From Silene noctiflora (Eukaryota; Streptophyta; Magnoliopsida; Caryophyllales; Caryophyllaceae): a DNA stretch of 35,184 nucleotides. The notes under the pieces were generated by a model. The model was not told the DNA's origin, searched no databases, and saw only the letters and a list, made by a program, of their open reading frames with translations. Position 1 is the stretch's first letter; each line of letters starts with the position of its first letter. A program made the position numbers and the translations under genes. Location of the stretch: contig VHZZ01000001.1 in assembly GCA_009801015.1 (NCBI GenBank), forward strand, positions 753,632 to 788,815. The letters are read 5' to 3'. This document shows positions 1 through 8,783 of this stretch, one piece after another.

Positions 1-96
1 ATGTACATTTATTTAACCCATGTTTTATTTCAGACTAACTTATTTACGAATAAAATAAGAGGTTAAAATTTTCTTTCGAATCCCTACATTATTACC

Positions 97-97
97 N
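97..97. other. Ambiguous base in assembly
   Basis: A single n is present in the sequence. It falls in gene-free DNA and affects no annotated feature. Confidence 0.99.
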
Positions 98-180
98 AAA
101 AAGTTTGGATCCTCAAACTCAAGACATCTGGTTAATTAAATTTAAATTTGTTTCGAACAACTTTGTGTTAAGCCATCCTT

Positions 181-275
181 AATATGTTTTTTCGGTTGAA
201 AAGAGATGAACGGAATTAACCTGAATAGATAGAATTAAGCTGAATATAATGAAGCCAAACTGAGATTAAAACTTT
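181..275. repeat. Degenerate TGAAC/TTCAG-type simple repeat
   Basis: A loose run of pentamer-like words (gaattaa, ctgaa, agctgaa) resembles the much clearer tract near 33.72-33.82 kb and, in the opposite orientation, tracts near 4.6 and 7.5 kb. No ends or target duplication could be defined. The rest of 1-690 is AT-rich and shows no gene. Confidence 0.35.
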
Positions 276-691
276 TTGTTTAATTACAAAAACAAATTAC
301 TTTTTAATTAATTACAATATAATAACTTTGTGTTAATCCATCCCTAATAACTTCTAAATTGTAATTAATTAAAAAGTAATTTGTTTTTGTTATGTTGTGT
401 TAACTTTTTTGCTAGTATTCATTGCCGACAAAATGAAGCATCTTGAAAGTAAATGAAGATTGATTTAAATTTGTAGAGAGGATGAGAAGTTGGACGGTGG
501 ATAATATTGAAACAAGCAAAGTCAAGTAAAGAAGGAATAATTGGAAGGGGGAGAAGCATCATTCATCAAGCATTGTAATGTATGAGGGTGGTTAGATCTT
601 GAACATATTTAATTATTCAACTTTGCATCAAAATGCATCTCATATTTTAACTACTCCATCTTTGGACCCTAGTACTATCACATATATTGCA

Positions 692-881
692 CAAAACGGT
701 TTTGCTTGTATACGTCACAAACTGAAGATGGATAGTGTCTCTCTCACAATAAAACAAGTATGGAAGGGCATTTGGGGGGAAATGGAGCACTGCAAGGATA
801 GTGCCACTTTCATATTCTGAGAGGGGCACTCTCCATTTTCAACTTGTGACCGTTAATGTCCGTTTTCAATGAGAATCTGTG
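692..881 (+). mobile_element. Mutator-type MITE with 9-bp target duplication
   Basis: A 190-bp non-coding element. Its left end (CAAAACGGTTTTGC, then CGTCACAA) and right end (TTGTGACCG to GAGAATCTGTG) are imperfect inverted copies. It is flanked by TATATTGCA (683-691) and TATATTCCA (882-890), a 9-bp duplication with one mismatch, the length expected of Mutator-like transposition. The inside matches the element in intron 1 of the bHLH gene (near 9.2 kb) in inverted orientation, including the CTCTCACAATA word. Short reading frames across it are hairpin by-products. Confidence 0.75.
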
Positions 882-1009
882 TATATTCCAACTCTTGTCA
901 TTTTTGCTTTGCATAAGAATAATTGTGGTAGAACTAACCCCTTAATGTATAGTTTACCAATGGTATTACTCATCTATTTTGTCCAAGTTAGTTTATTCGA
1001 GGCAGATAA

Positions 1010-1320
1010 ACAGTTAGACCTAGTAAAATTGACCTGACTTGTGAATCAACCAACTCGAATAACCCAATTTGTAATTGATCTAACATTTGAACTAAAGATC
1101 TGAGCATGACCGTAACTCGAATTGACTTGGACAAACATGATATGACCCGATCTGAATGTTTATTATTGCAAATAGACCATGATCTCTAAAGAAATGGATA
1201 CTAATAAATCTGAGAATGACCCGAAATCTAAATGACATGATCTGATACGAATTCTTCCAAATCCAAAAACGACCAGGTTCGAATTAACCTAGCTAACCCA
1301 AACCGGACCTGGTTGAGATC
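1010..1320 (-). repeat. Degenerate GACCCGA-type low-complexity repeat
   Basis: The stretch repeats words such as gacccga, aactcgaat, gacctg and aacccaa. This is the reverse-complement flavour of the TCGGGTCGGGT tract near 15.1-15.5 kb. Similar tracts occur near 6.0 and 14.7 kb. It looks like an old, mutated pentanucleotide-type array with no coding potential. Confidence 0.45.
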
Positions 1321-1329
1321 TAATGCCAC

Positions 1330-2069
1330 TTGTACAAGGTGATGAGGTATTGAAGACGAATTTAGACTTGACTTAAGTTGAGATGATCTTTTTAGGCTTT
1401 TTTGAATATGTTATGATCTAATAAGGCGGCGGAATTACTTTAAATAAAAAGTTTTGAGTTTGATTTTTTGGGTTTTATTTGAGATTATGACTCATATGTT
1501 GTTGAAAAAGTTTTGAGTTTGAGTAATTTGGTATCAATATTGACTATATAAACAATTTAGTCACTCAAAATAGTCTCTTGATAAGTCGATTCTCATAAAA
1601 TCAAAATGATAAATAAGCTCGATCTCATTAATTTAGACGTTTATTCACATAATTTGAACTCACGATCACTGGTCAAGTTGTTGATCATTATCCCGATTCA
1701 CCAATTTGTATCGGAGTGAACATACAATCGGATGTAGCTAGGAAACCGATATATATTTGACATAATAATTGTCAAATTTTGATCTACTAAAGCTTAGTAG
1801 ATCGATAATTTGATTTGATTTGAATATGAATCTTAAACCTAACATCCAACAAACCAAAGTAATAATCAATGGAAGATGAAACAGAAGAGAGAAAGGCTGG
1901 CAATCACTGGTATGCACCAATACTAGATTTGATTTGTACCATAATCAAATCATCAATTTGTCACACGCTTTATTTGACAACCTTTCGTACCATATATACA
2001 TACCATTCTTTCTTTTCAATGTCTTCGATTAAAAAGAATGTAGTATGTGCCGGTGGTGCCGGTGGTAGT
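1330..2069. other. No gene recognised
   Basis: AT-rich DNA with short open frames of under 90 codons on both strands. None shows a recognisable domain, splice pattern or repeat end. A GCCGGTGGT doublet just before 2070 is the only local compositional oddity. Confidence 0.5.
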
Positions 2070-2775
2070 CCCGACTTGTGGAAATTTGTGGTGGTGCCTT
2101 GTAAACGTTTTCTCGATAATGTGGTGATCAGCTGATTACAGCAATATCATATTAATGACTTAAATGTGAGATGGTAGTAGCGACGATGGTTCCATAGTGT
2201 CCCAATAACAATCTTGTCAAAATATGCTACGTCACATTTAAATTCAGTTGATTTGATTGTTTATATGATGAAATTTAAACATCGTGAATCAAACTCAACT
2301 CTCCTTACTTATTATTTAACTCAACTTTTTTTTTACCGAAGGGAAATAGCAATGCAAAAAGTTAAAGATCATTCGACAAACATCGTAATACTGTAAACTG
2401 GTTAGATGAAATAATAAATCGAATGTCTTATAACCATCTTAAGAGAGACGAGTATGAACAAAACCCGATTTGTGGAAATTTGGGGTGGTGCCTTACAAAC
2501 GTCTTCTCGATAATGTGGTGATCACCGCAATATCATACTAATGTGAGATGGTAGTAGCGACAATAGTTCCATACTGTTCCAATAACAATCTTGTCAAAAT
2601 ATGCTACGTCACATTTAAATTCAGTTGATTTGATTGTTTATACGATGAAATTTAAACATCGTGAATCAAACTCGACTCTCCTTACTTATTCAACACAACT
2701 TTTTTTTTTCTTTTACCGAAGGGATATAACAATGCAAAAAGTTAAAGATCATCCGACATCTACAAATAATGTTAA
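2070..2775 (+). repeat. Tandem duplication with 394-bp period
   Basis: Unit 1 (2070-2463) and unit 2 (from 2464) both start at CCCGA-TTGTGG. They share long near-identical blocks, including ATGCTACGTCACATTTAAAT and AAATTTAAACATCGTGAATC. The end of unit 1 (GTAATACTGTAAAC through AGAGACGAGTATGAACA) does not follow unit 2 directly. It reappears at about 3436-3545, so unit 2 was split by a later insertion. The open frames starting near 2214 and 2591 are the same non-coding repeat read twice. Confidence 0.85.
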
Positions 2776-3425
2776 ACAAGTTTAGATCCCGCGCAATTAA
2801 TGCGCGATATTTGTAGAATTTTTATTTTTATATTACTTAATCATGTTAGATTAACACCTAATTAATTTTTCATATTTCACGTCATTATATTTTGATATGA
2901 GAAAAAAAATTGTAAAATTATTCAATAAAATTGAGTAAAATTGAGCTGTAAAATAACAGTGGTATCTCATTAATTGTTCATTTTTCTCGTTATTGTATTT
3001 TGTTTCGAGAAAAAATAAATTAAAACTGAAAATTAATCAAAGAGAATTGAGTAATATGCTAAAATGTATTTTTGTAAAAAGTTTTTTAGTTATGAAAGTA
3101 ATAAAAAACGATTTATAATTTTTATTTATACATAGTATGAGTCAAATCATTCTCAAATAATAGAATCAATAAAAGATTTATTAATTTATAATTTTATGTT
3201 ATTTATACTTTAATTAAAATATTATAGTTTAGTATTTGGTAAAAATTATATAATTTGATGAAAAAATTAATTTTAATGAAAAAAATTATATAATGAAATA
3301 CATTATAATTATTAGTTCTCTTATTTAGTGAATATATACATTAGCTTCCTTATTTAAAAAGATGATTTTTAAAGAAAAAAATTGTGATTTCACCTATTTT
3401 TTTAGTAAATAAGGGATTGACATAA
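2776..3425 (-). mobile_element. Insertion splitting a repeat unit, Helitron-like hairpin end
   Basis: About 650 bp of very AT-rich DNA separates the two halves of the second 394-bp repeat unit, so it arrived after the duplication. Its left border carries CGCGCAATTAATGCGCG, a palindromic hairpin next to TTAG. Read on the minus strand this is a GC hairpin followed by CTAA, the layout of a Helitron 3' end. A further 10-bp inverted pair (TCTACAAATA at 2759-2768, TATTTGTAGA at 2808-2817) surrounds it. The opposite terminus is not clear, and the base after CTAA is A rather than the usual T. The family assignment is therefore tentative; the insertion itself is well supported. Confidence 0.5.
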
Positions 3426-3550
3426 ATCATTTCCAACAAACAACGTAATACAGTAAATCGGTTAGATGAGATAATAATTCGAATGTCTAACAGTTTACGA
3501 AATAATATAACCGTTTTAAGAGAGATTAGTATGAACAAGAACCTACTTAA
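3426..3550 (+). repeat. Displaced 3' half of repeat unit 2
   Basis: This segment (GTAATACAGTAAATCGG, then AGAGATTAGTATGAACAAGA) matches the end of unit 1 at about 2385-2462 and completes the interrupted second unit. Confidence 0.75.
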
Positions 3551-4262
3551 TGACGACCTTAAAAAGCTATTTGCCATAATTATTGGTCAATCGATCTCAT
3601 AAAGAATCTCCCTACGTGAAGCCTATTTAGTTAATTTTTTTTAGTATGTTTAATTTAATATTGTAATGAGTGTATAACTTGGATACATGCATTAAATTAA
3701 TACTTAAATTAACCGTCAAAACTACAACTAGTCTCCATTTAGACGGTTTGTATCGTTTTTAACATTAATACAGGTGAAATATCATAACACTTGTGCATCT
3801 AAAACAAATCCCAAATCCGTTGTTTTTCCTATAAATTTAGTTTTTATCTTATTTATAATACTTGAATTGTTTTAAGCTTAAGACCGATATTCCCGTCCTA
3901 AAAAAAATTCGTCTATTTTAAGGAAGTCAATTAATGAGTAATCAAACGAGAATAAGGGAAAAATTACAAGTCGGTGTATGAAAATACCATCAACAATGGC
4001 CCATTTTTTCAGCACTCATGTCTCTTCAATTTGTACGATACAAATTAAATAAATAAATTAATTAATTTCAACTTACTAATTAAAAACGTTTATTATGATT
4101 ATGTGTTCATGAATGAATAATTTATAAATTTATAATTAGGGAAGTTTCGTACTCCATGACAATTGACAAATAAACCAATATGAGAAACTAGTGCTAGGAG
4201 CTTCCTAATTGTTGCCCCTCTCACACGACATTCTCATAATCCCTATGGAATCAAGTGTAGAA
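3551..4262. other. No gene recognised
   Basis: AT-rich DNA without a reading frame or repeat end that I can support. Confidence 0.5.
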
Positions 4263-4269
4263 GATACTT

Positions 4270-4375
4270 ATTTTCAACAAAATTTATGTTGACGGGATTT
4301 GAAGCCTGGTTATGAGTAGCGCATGTCATAATTTTACCGTTAATTAGCTGAAATCTGCATAACCAGTGAACATAT
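4270..4375 (-). mobile_element. tRNA-derived SINE copy
   Basis: On the minus strand this reads CAGCTAATTAACGGTAAAAT (A-box-like), then CTACTCATAACC, then GGCTTCAAATCCCG (B-box-like). The order, spacing and sequence match the repeat unit of the array at 18.8-20.0 kb (AACCGGTAAAATCATG, CTACTCATGACC, GGATTCAAATCCT). A dispersed single copy far from the array supports a mobile SINE origin. The ends and target duplication were not resolved. Confidence 0.55.
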
Positions 4376-4574
4376 GCTTACAAATTACATAAGAATAACA
4401 TTTACAATAAAATATGTTTTTTCCAGGTTCAGCCGTGAATAGTAGTAAATTCAGTTAATTTAATTTAAGTTCGGCTTAGCTTAGCTATTATATTTTGTAA
4501 AAATAAGAAGACTTGAATTTTCCGGGTTATTATTAAATTAAAGAAACTTACATATTGTTGATCGCTTTTTTTAT

Positions 4575-4720
4575 TTGAGCTTTTATGCCTCATTATTTCC
4601 AACTTAATTTCAGTTTACTCAAATTTAATTCATAATTCAGATTCATTCAATTCAGTTTAGTTTATTAACTCAATTAATTCTAGCTCAATTCAATTCTATT
4701 CACCTCTTTTTAGTCAAAAT
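4575..4720 (+). repeat. Degenerate TTCAG/TTCAATT simple repeat
   Basis: A run of TTCAGTTTA, TTCAATTCAG and CTCAATTC words, the same family as the tracts near 7.5 kb and, inverted, 33.7 kb. Confidence 0.5.
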
Positions 4721-5340
4721 TAACATAACCTTATTATTAAAAAAAACTCAATGCTCACTTGGATGATATATTTTGTTTGATATAAAATTCTCTTTAAAGA
4801 ATAACCGTTATAAATAACATTACGTGAAATATAACAATAAATCTAAATAGTATTAAAGATAAGTCATTTAATTATTTTCCTATCATATTATTGTTACAAT
4901 CATGACAATCCATTAATTTATAGAAACTATTTATAGAACTTATAAAAAACCATATAATATACATTTGTATAGTTTTGTTATTTAGTATTTCGCGGGCTGT
5001 ATTAGACTTTGCTAACACCTTTTTATAATATAGAGACAAAAATGTGTATATTTAGAAGTTCATAAATGTACAAATTTAATGAAATTTCACGATATATAAC
5101 ACTAGAATTTTGAACATTAATATTCTAAATACGGTTTTTTCGTAAATTATCAAGTGCATATCTAATACAACACCTAATTTATTTATATAAAAAATTTCCA
5201 AAATTTATAATTTTATTAGCTTCTCCATATAAATTGTATCTTTATACTAATTATTCTATGTACATACTTGATTTTCTTAGACTATATTTTGTGTGTTTAA
5301 ATTCAATATTTATCTATTTTGTCAATTCTAATACTAACAA
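4721..5340. other. AT-rich DNA, possible minus-strand Helitron 5' end
   Basis: No gene is seen. On the minus strand the bases ending at 5036 read TCTCTATATTATAAAAAGG, which resembles the TC-beginning 5' ends of plant Helitrons. The flanking base does not fit the A/T target rule, so this is only suggestive. Confidence 0.25.
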
Positions 5341-5356
5341 TTGTTAGATAAGCAAA

Positions 5357-5387
5357 CCCTGCAAAATTTACACGGGCTTAAAACTAG
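5357..5387 (+). mobile_element. Helitron-like 3' terminus (hairpin then CTAG)
   Basis: An imperfect GC palindrome (CCCTGC...CACGGG) is followed seven bases later by CTAG and then T. Plant Helitrons end in a short hairpin, CTRR and a host T. The body upstream is AT-rich and its 5' end was not found. Confidence 0.4.
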
Positions 5388-5491
5388 TAATTATTCAAAT
5401 ATTGGTATTCGGAATTGACTTGTTGTGTGTTATATGTGGGCCGTCATTTTCCCACAAATTACTCCATAATTTACTTAAAAATGAAGCTCGA

Positions 5492-5518
5492 AATTAATTA
5501 ATTAATTAATTAATTAAT
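5492..5518. repeat. (AATT)n microsatellite
   Basis: About six perfect ATTA repeats in tandem. Confidence 0.95.
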
Positions 5519-5705
5519 GGTTAGTGTAGGTTAGTTATACTTGGGACTTGAAGTGTAACCAGCCAAAATAGAGAACGTTGGGATATTAGATAGTTTGACG
5601 TCCATGGCCCGGCATTTTTGCCCCCACTCTGTTTTTTTGTGGTGCTTCTACACGTCTACACTAACCTAACATTCAATTTTTGTGTTATATATATCCTTGA
5701 ATGCT

Positions 5706-5894
5706 AATTCTCATTTGTGACGGAAGGTATCCGTCACAAGGAGAAGACGGGTACCATTTTGTCTCACAAAATACCCAAATAGATGAGAGAGGGAAGCACA
5801 TGGGGGTGCCCCCACCTTGTCCCCCCTATTCTTTTTGTGAGTGGCATTATCCGTCTCTCGGATCCGACCCGTCACAAGCAAAACTTGTTGATCG
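5706..5894 (+). mobile_element. Mutator-type MITE with 9-bp target duplication
   Basis: A 189-bp element with inverted ends built from TTTGTGACGG/CCGTCACAAG and ACCCGTCACAAGC. It is flanked by TTGAATGCT (5697-5705) and TTGAATGAT (5895-5903), eight of nine bases identical. The inside has a second inverted pair (GAGAAGACGGGTACC on the left, a degenerate CCGTCTCTCGG on the right). Overlapping open frames on both strands reflect this symmetry. Its closest relative here is the copy near 27.5 kb. Confidence 0.75.
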
Positions 5895-5989
5895 TTGAAT
5901 GATGTACAATTGTACATAAATTAGGTTTATAAGTGTCAATTGACCATGAGTAAAATGTTTAGTATAAATAGACCTCGCAAATGGATCGT

Positions 5990-6135
5990 TTAGTTCATTT
6001 CGGTTCAGGATTTTGCCTTAAATTAGTCATTTAGGTTATTTTGGATTTATCGGGTTATTTCAGGTCACTTCCGGCCATGTTACTTTCGGGTCGGTTCAGT
6101 TCAAGTCTACTTGGTCAAGTTCGGGGCACCCATTT
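5990..6135 (+). repeat. GGGTT/TCGGGTC-type degenerate repeat
   Basis: Words such as TCGGGTTATTTCAGGTCA and TTTCGGGTCGGTTCAG place this tract in the same simple-repeat family as 15.12-15.54 kb. Confidence 0.55.
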
Positions 6136-6841
6136 CGGGGAACTTTCAGATCTTGAGTGTGGAGAAAAAGTAGAGTAGAATCGTTCTAGGATAATTCAAT
6201 TTTTTTTAACATCGATTTTATCCTTGTTTGATGAATAATATAGTATCGAGAAAATATTAGATTCAAGGCAAAATATAGATTGATCAATGAATATGCTAAT
6301 TAAGTTGGTATTAAATTCATGCAAAACTATTATTTCTAAAATGATGTTATTAGTAGCATATTCAAATACGAATAACATATTACTAACAGTATCATAGTTT
6401 TACCCACGATTTTTCTCCTAATGTAAATTCTTTATTTTTAAAAGAACACTCCCTATTTTTTTTATTTTTATTTTTATTTTATTTTGATAATGAGCTAATG
6501 ACAAATGCAATTACTTTTATAAAACATTTTCTAATTGGGCATAAGAGGAAAAATAAGTGTAGGAGATGTGGAAATGTCATAAGGAAGCATTAATGAAAAC
6601 AATTTGGCCTAATTATTTAGATCAACTAGGGTATGTTCCCTTTAAATTGATGATTGTTAAGCAAGATTATGAAGGCAACAATCAAAACTAAAGTCAAACA
6701 AAGCATTTAAGATGACCTAATTATATTTATAAGCAAGCAAGTTAGTACTACATTATGTCCCAATGTCCATCTTTGCAAGTTTCTTGAGAAGTTGTCTTTA
6801 GATAATACATGGTATACTAAAAGAAAATTAATAAAAGAATT

Positions 6842-6945
6842 CTAATTAGTGGACTATACAATCAGTTGTATACATCTGATAGTATAAAATTTGAGCTTTA
6901 TTTCAAAGAATTTGAGCTTTTATGTACATTTTACGAGTTTTATTT
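6842..6945 (+). repeat. Dispersed repeat, copy 1 (partner near 27.05 kb)
   Basis: The words TTAGTGGACTATA, CAGTTGTATACATCTGATAG, GAATTTGAGCTT and CATTTTACGAG recur in order at 27048-27150 with small changes. The family is not recognised and no terminus was defined. Flanking DNA from 6136 to 7200 is AT-rich, with T-rich tracts and no gene. Confidence 0.6.
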
Positions 6946-7210
6946 TGATAATGCATAGTATACTAAAAGAAAATTAACAAAATAATTCAAGATTTACTCG
7001 TATCTTTTTATTTTAGTTATCACACCAAGTTACACACTTTGAAGTTTTTTTTTTTATTTTTATTTTTTTATTTTTTTTAATATTTTATGTATCTTTTAGA
7101 CAAAAAATTTCAATAAAAACACAATATAATAACTTTTTTCTGAAATTACTTTACTTTAAAACTTAATGTATGTTTACAATTTTTTATAATTACTTTTTCT
7201 GAAATAACAT

Positions 7211-7231
7211 ACCCGTGCAATTTGCACGGGT
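7211..7231 (+). mobile_element. Helitron-like terminal hairpin
   Basis: A perfect palindrome of two 10-base arms (ACCCGTGCAA / TTGCACGGGT) around one T is followed by TTAAGAATAGT. This resembles a Helitron 3' end whose CTAG has become ATAG. The upstream region from about 6.95 kb is AT-rich and may be the body. Confidence 0.4.
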
Positions 7232-7494
7232 TTAAGAATAGTTAAGGGAAAACAATAAAAACATACTAGAAAATGTGAATGAATTATCAATAGAAGCCTG
7301 AATTGACGATTGAGACTCAATCAATAATTTAGGAACCTAAAAAACGCACATATATAAAAGTTGATTTTGCATTCTTGTGAAAAAGTTGTTTATCACGATT
7401 TAAACTCGTTACCTCGTGATATTAAAACTTCAATACCGCATAAAAGTCTAAACTACTTATAGTAGTTAACACCGAATCAACATTTGTTACTCAG

Positions 7495-7640
7495 GCAGTG
7501 TTCTTTTAAGCTTAATTTCAACTATCATTTACGTCACTTTACTTCAATTCAGCTCATTTTCATCTTTATTTATCTTAAGTCACTTCACTTTAGTTCAGCT
7601 ATATTCAACCCATTTCAATTCAGTCCAGAGCTTCAGTCTA
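7495..7640 (+). repeat. Degenerate TTCAG-type simple repeat
   Basis: Repeated CACTT, TTCAATTCAGCTCA, TTTAGTTCAGCTATATTCA and similar words. Same family as 4.58-4.72 kb. The open frame across it is compositional. Confidence 0.5.
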
Positions 7641-7783
7641 AAACAACAAATTCTTACCTAACAAAAAACAACTGTACTATATTGATATCATTCTTTCACG
7701 TACCCTTATTTGAATTCCATCATGAACAAACCTTACAAACCGTATCTAAAAGGACGATAAGAAAACTCGATACTTCTCAATAA

Positions 7784-7917
7784 CACAAATTCTCATCTGT
7801 AACGACACTATTTCGCTACAAGCTTGTAACCTCTCACAAAGAACAAACAAGAGGACAAGTGAGAGAAGAGTTGTGAGAGGTTACAAACTTGTGACCGTCA
7901 CAAGCAAGACGGTACCT
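7784..7917 (+). mobile_element. Mutator-type MITE with 9-bp target duplication
   Basis: A 134-bp element that begins CACAAATTCTCAT and ends near CAAGCAAGACGG. It is flanked by TCTCAATAA (7775-7783) and TATCAATAA (7918-7926), eight of nine identical. Internal inverted arms around CTTGTAACCTCTCACA and TGTGAGAGGTTACAA would fold into a long hairpin. It lies about 320 bp upstream of the bHLH start codon, so it may sit in that gene's promoter. Confidence 0.7.
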
Positions 7918-7939
7918 TATCAATAATGTTTTTTTTTTC

Positions 7940-8242
7940 CTTAAAAAAACATCATCTACATTGAAACCTCCCTAGTCCCTAGTATTTCTTTCCAACTCTC
8001 CTTTACTTCTTTTCCACTTTCCACATTTCCACAATATAATCTCTTTACTTTATCTCTCTATCTATACCTCCCTCTTCCATCACTTTCTATCTTCACCAAT
8101 CTCTTTATTTATTATCTATCAATTGAGTGAACTACAATTCCTCATTTCCCTCACTCCCCCCCCCCAAAAAAAAAAAAACTTCAAATTTCTCCCAAAAAAA
8201 AAAAAAAAAAAAAAACTTTTAAAATTCACACTTATTTTTTCA
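7940..8242 (+). promoter_or_regulatory. Putative promoter-proximal region and pyrimidine-rich 5' leader
   Basis: From about 7.96 kb to the start codon the plus strand is strongly C/T-rich (CTCTCTATCTATACCTCCC and similar). It ends in a C10-A12 tract and a longer A tract at about 8190-8211. Pyrimidine-rich leaders are common in plant genes. No ATG occurs between about 7930 and the chosen start, so there is no upstream ORF. No convincing TATA box or transcription start could be fixed. Confidence 0.4.
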
Positions 8243-8746
8243 ATGGAAAAAGAACTAAGTTGCTCAAATTATGGCTATTTCCACACCAATTGGGCAAGCC
8301 AAAATGAACAAAATGACCAAAATGACCCTTTTGAATCTGCCCTTAGTTCAATGGTTTCTTCTCCAACAACAACAACTCCATCTAATGGTTGTGGTGATGG
8401 TATCATGATCAAGGAGTTGATCGGACGGCTAGGAAGCATTTGTGATTCATCTGAAAATAATATTAATAATAATAATAATTATAATAGTAATAATAATAGT
8501 TCTTGTTATAATACACCAATTAATTCACCAAAATTCAATCTTTCTTCATTAATGAATATGGGTAATAATAATCATACAATTATTGGTAATAATAATGGTA
8601 ATTACCCAACAAATTTGGGTACTTTTAATGCTGATCCTGGGTTTGTTGAAAGAGCTGCTAAATTTTCATGTTTTGGGAATAATTCTACTAATTTTGCTAA
8701 TAATAATATTATTATTAGTAATGTTAATGGAAATATTAATCATGAA

Positions 8747-8783
<37 letters not shown>

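Noticed and set aside
7380..7450. A possible further SINE on the minus strand (GAGGTAACGAGTTTAAATC)
   Set aside because: Only a weak B-box-like word is present, with no A box, tail or target duplication.
8123..8242. An upstream extension of the bHLH reading frame
   Set aside because: The added part has no ATG and would encode only a poly-Pro/Lys stretch from the C and A tracts of the leader. The first ATG, at 8243, gives the family's usual N-terminus.
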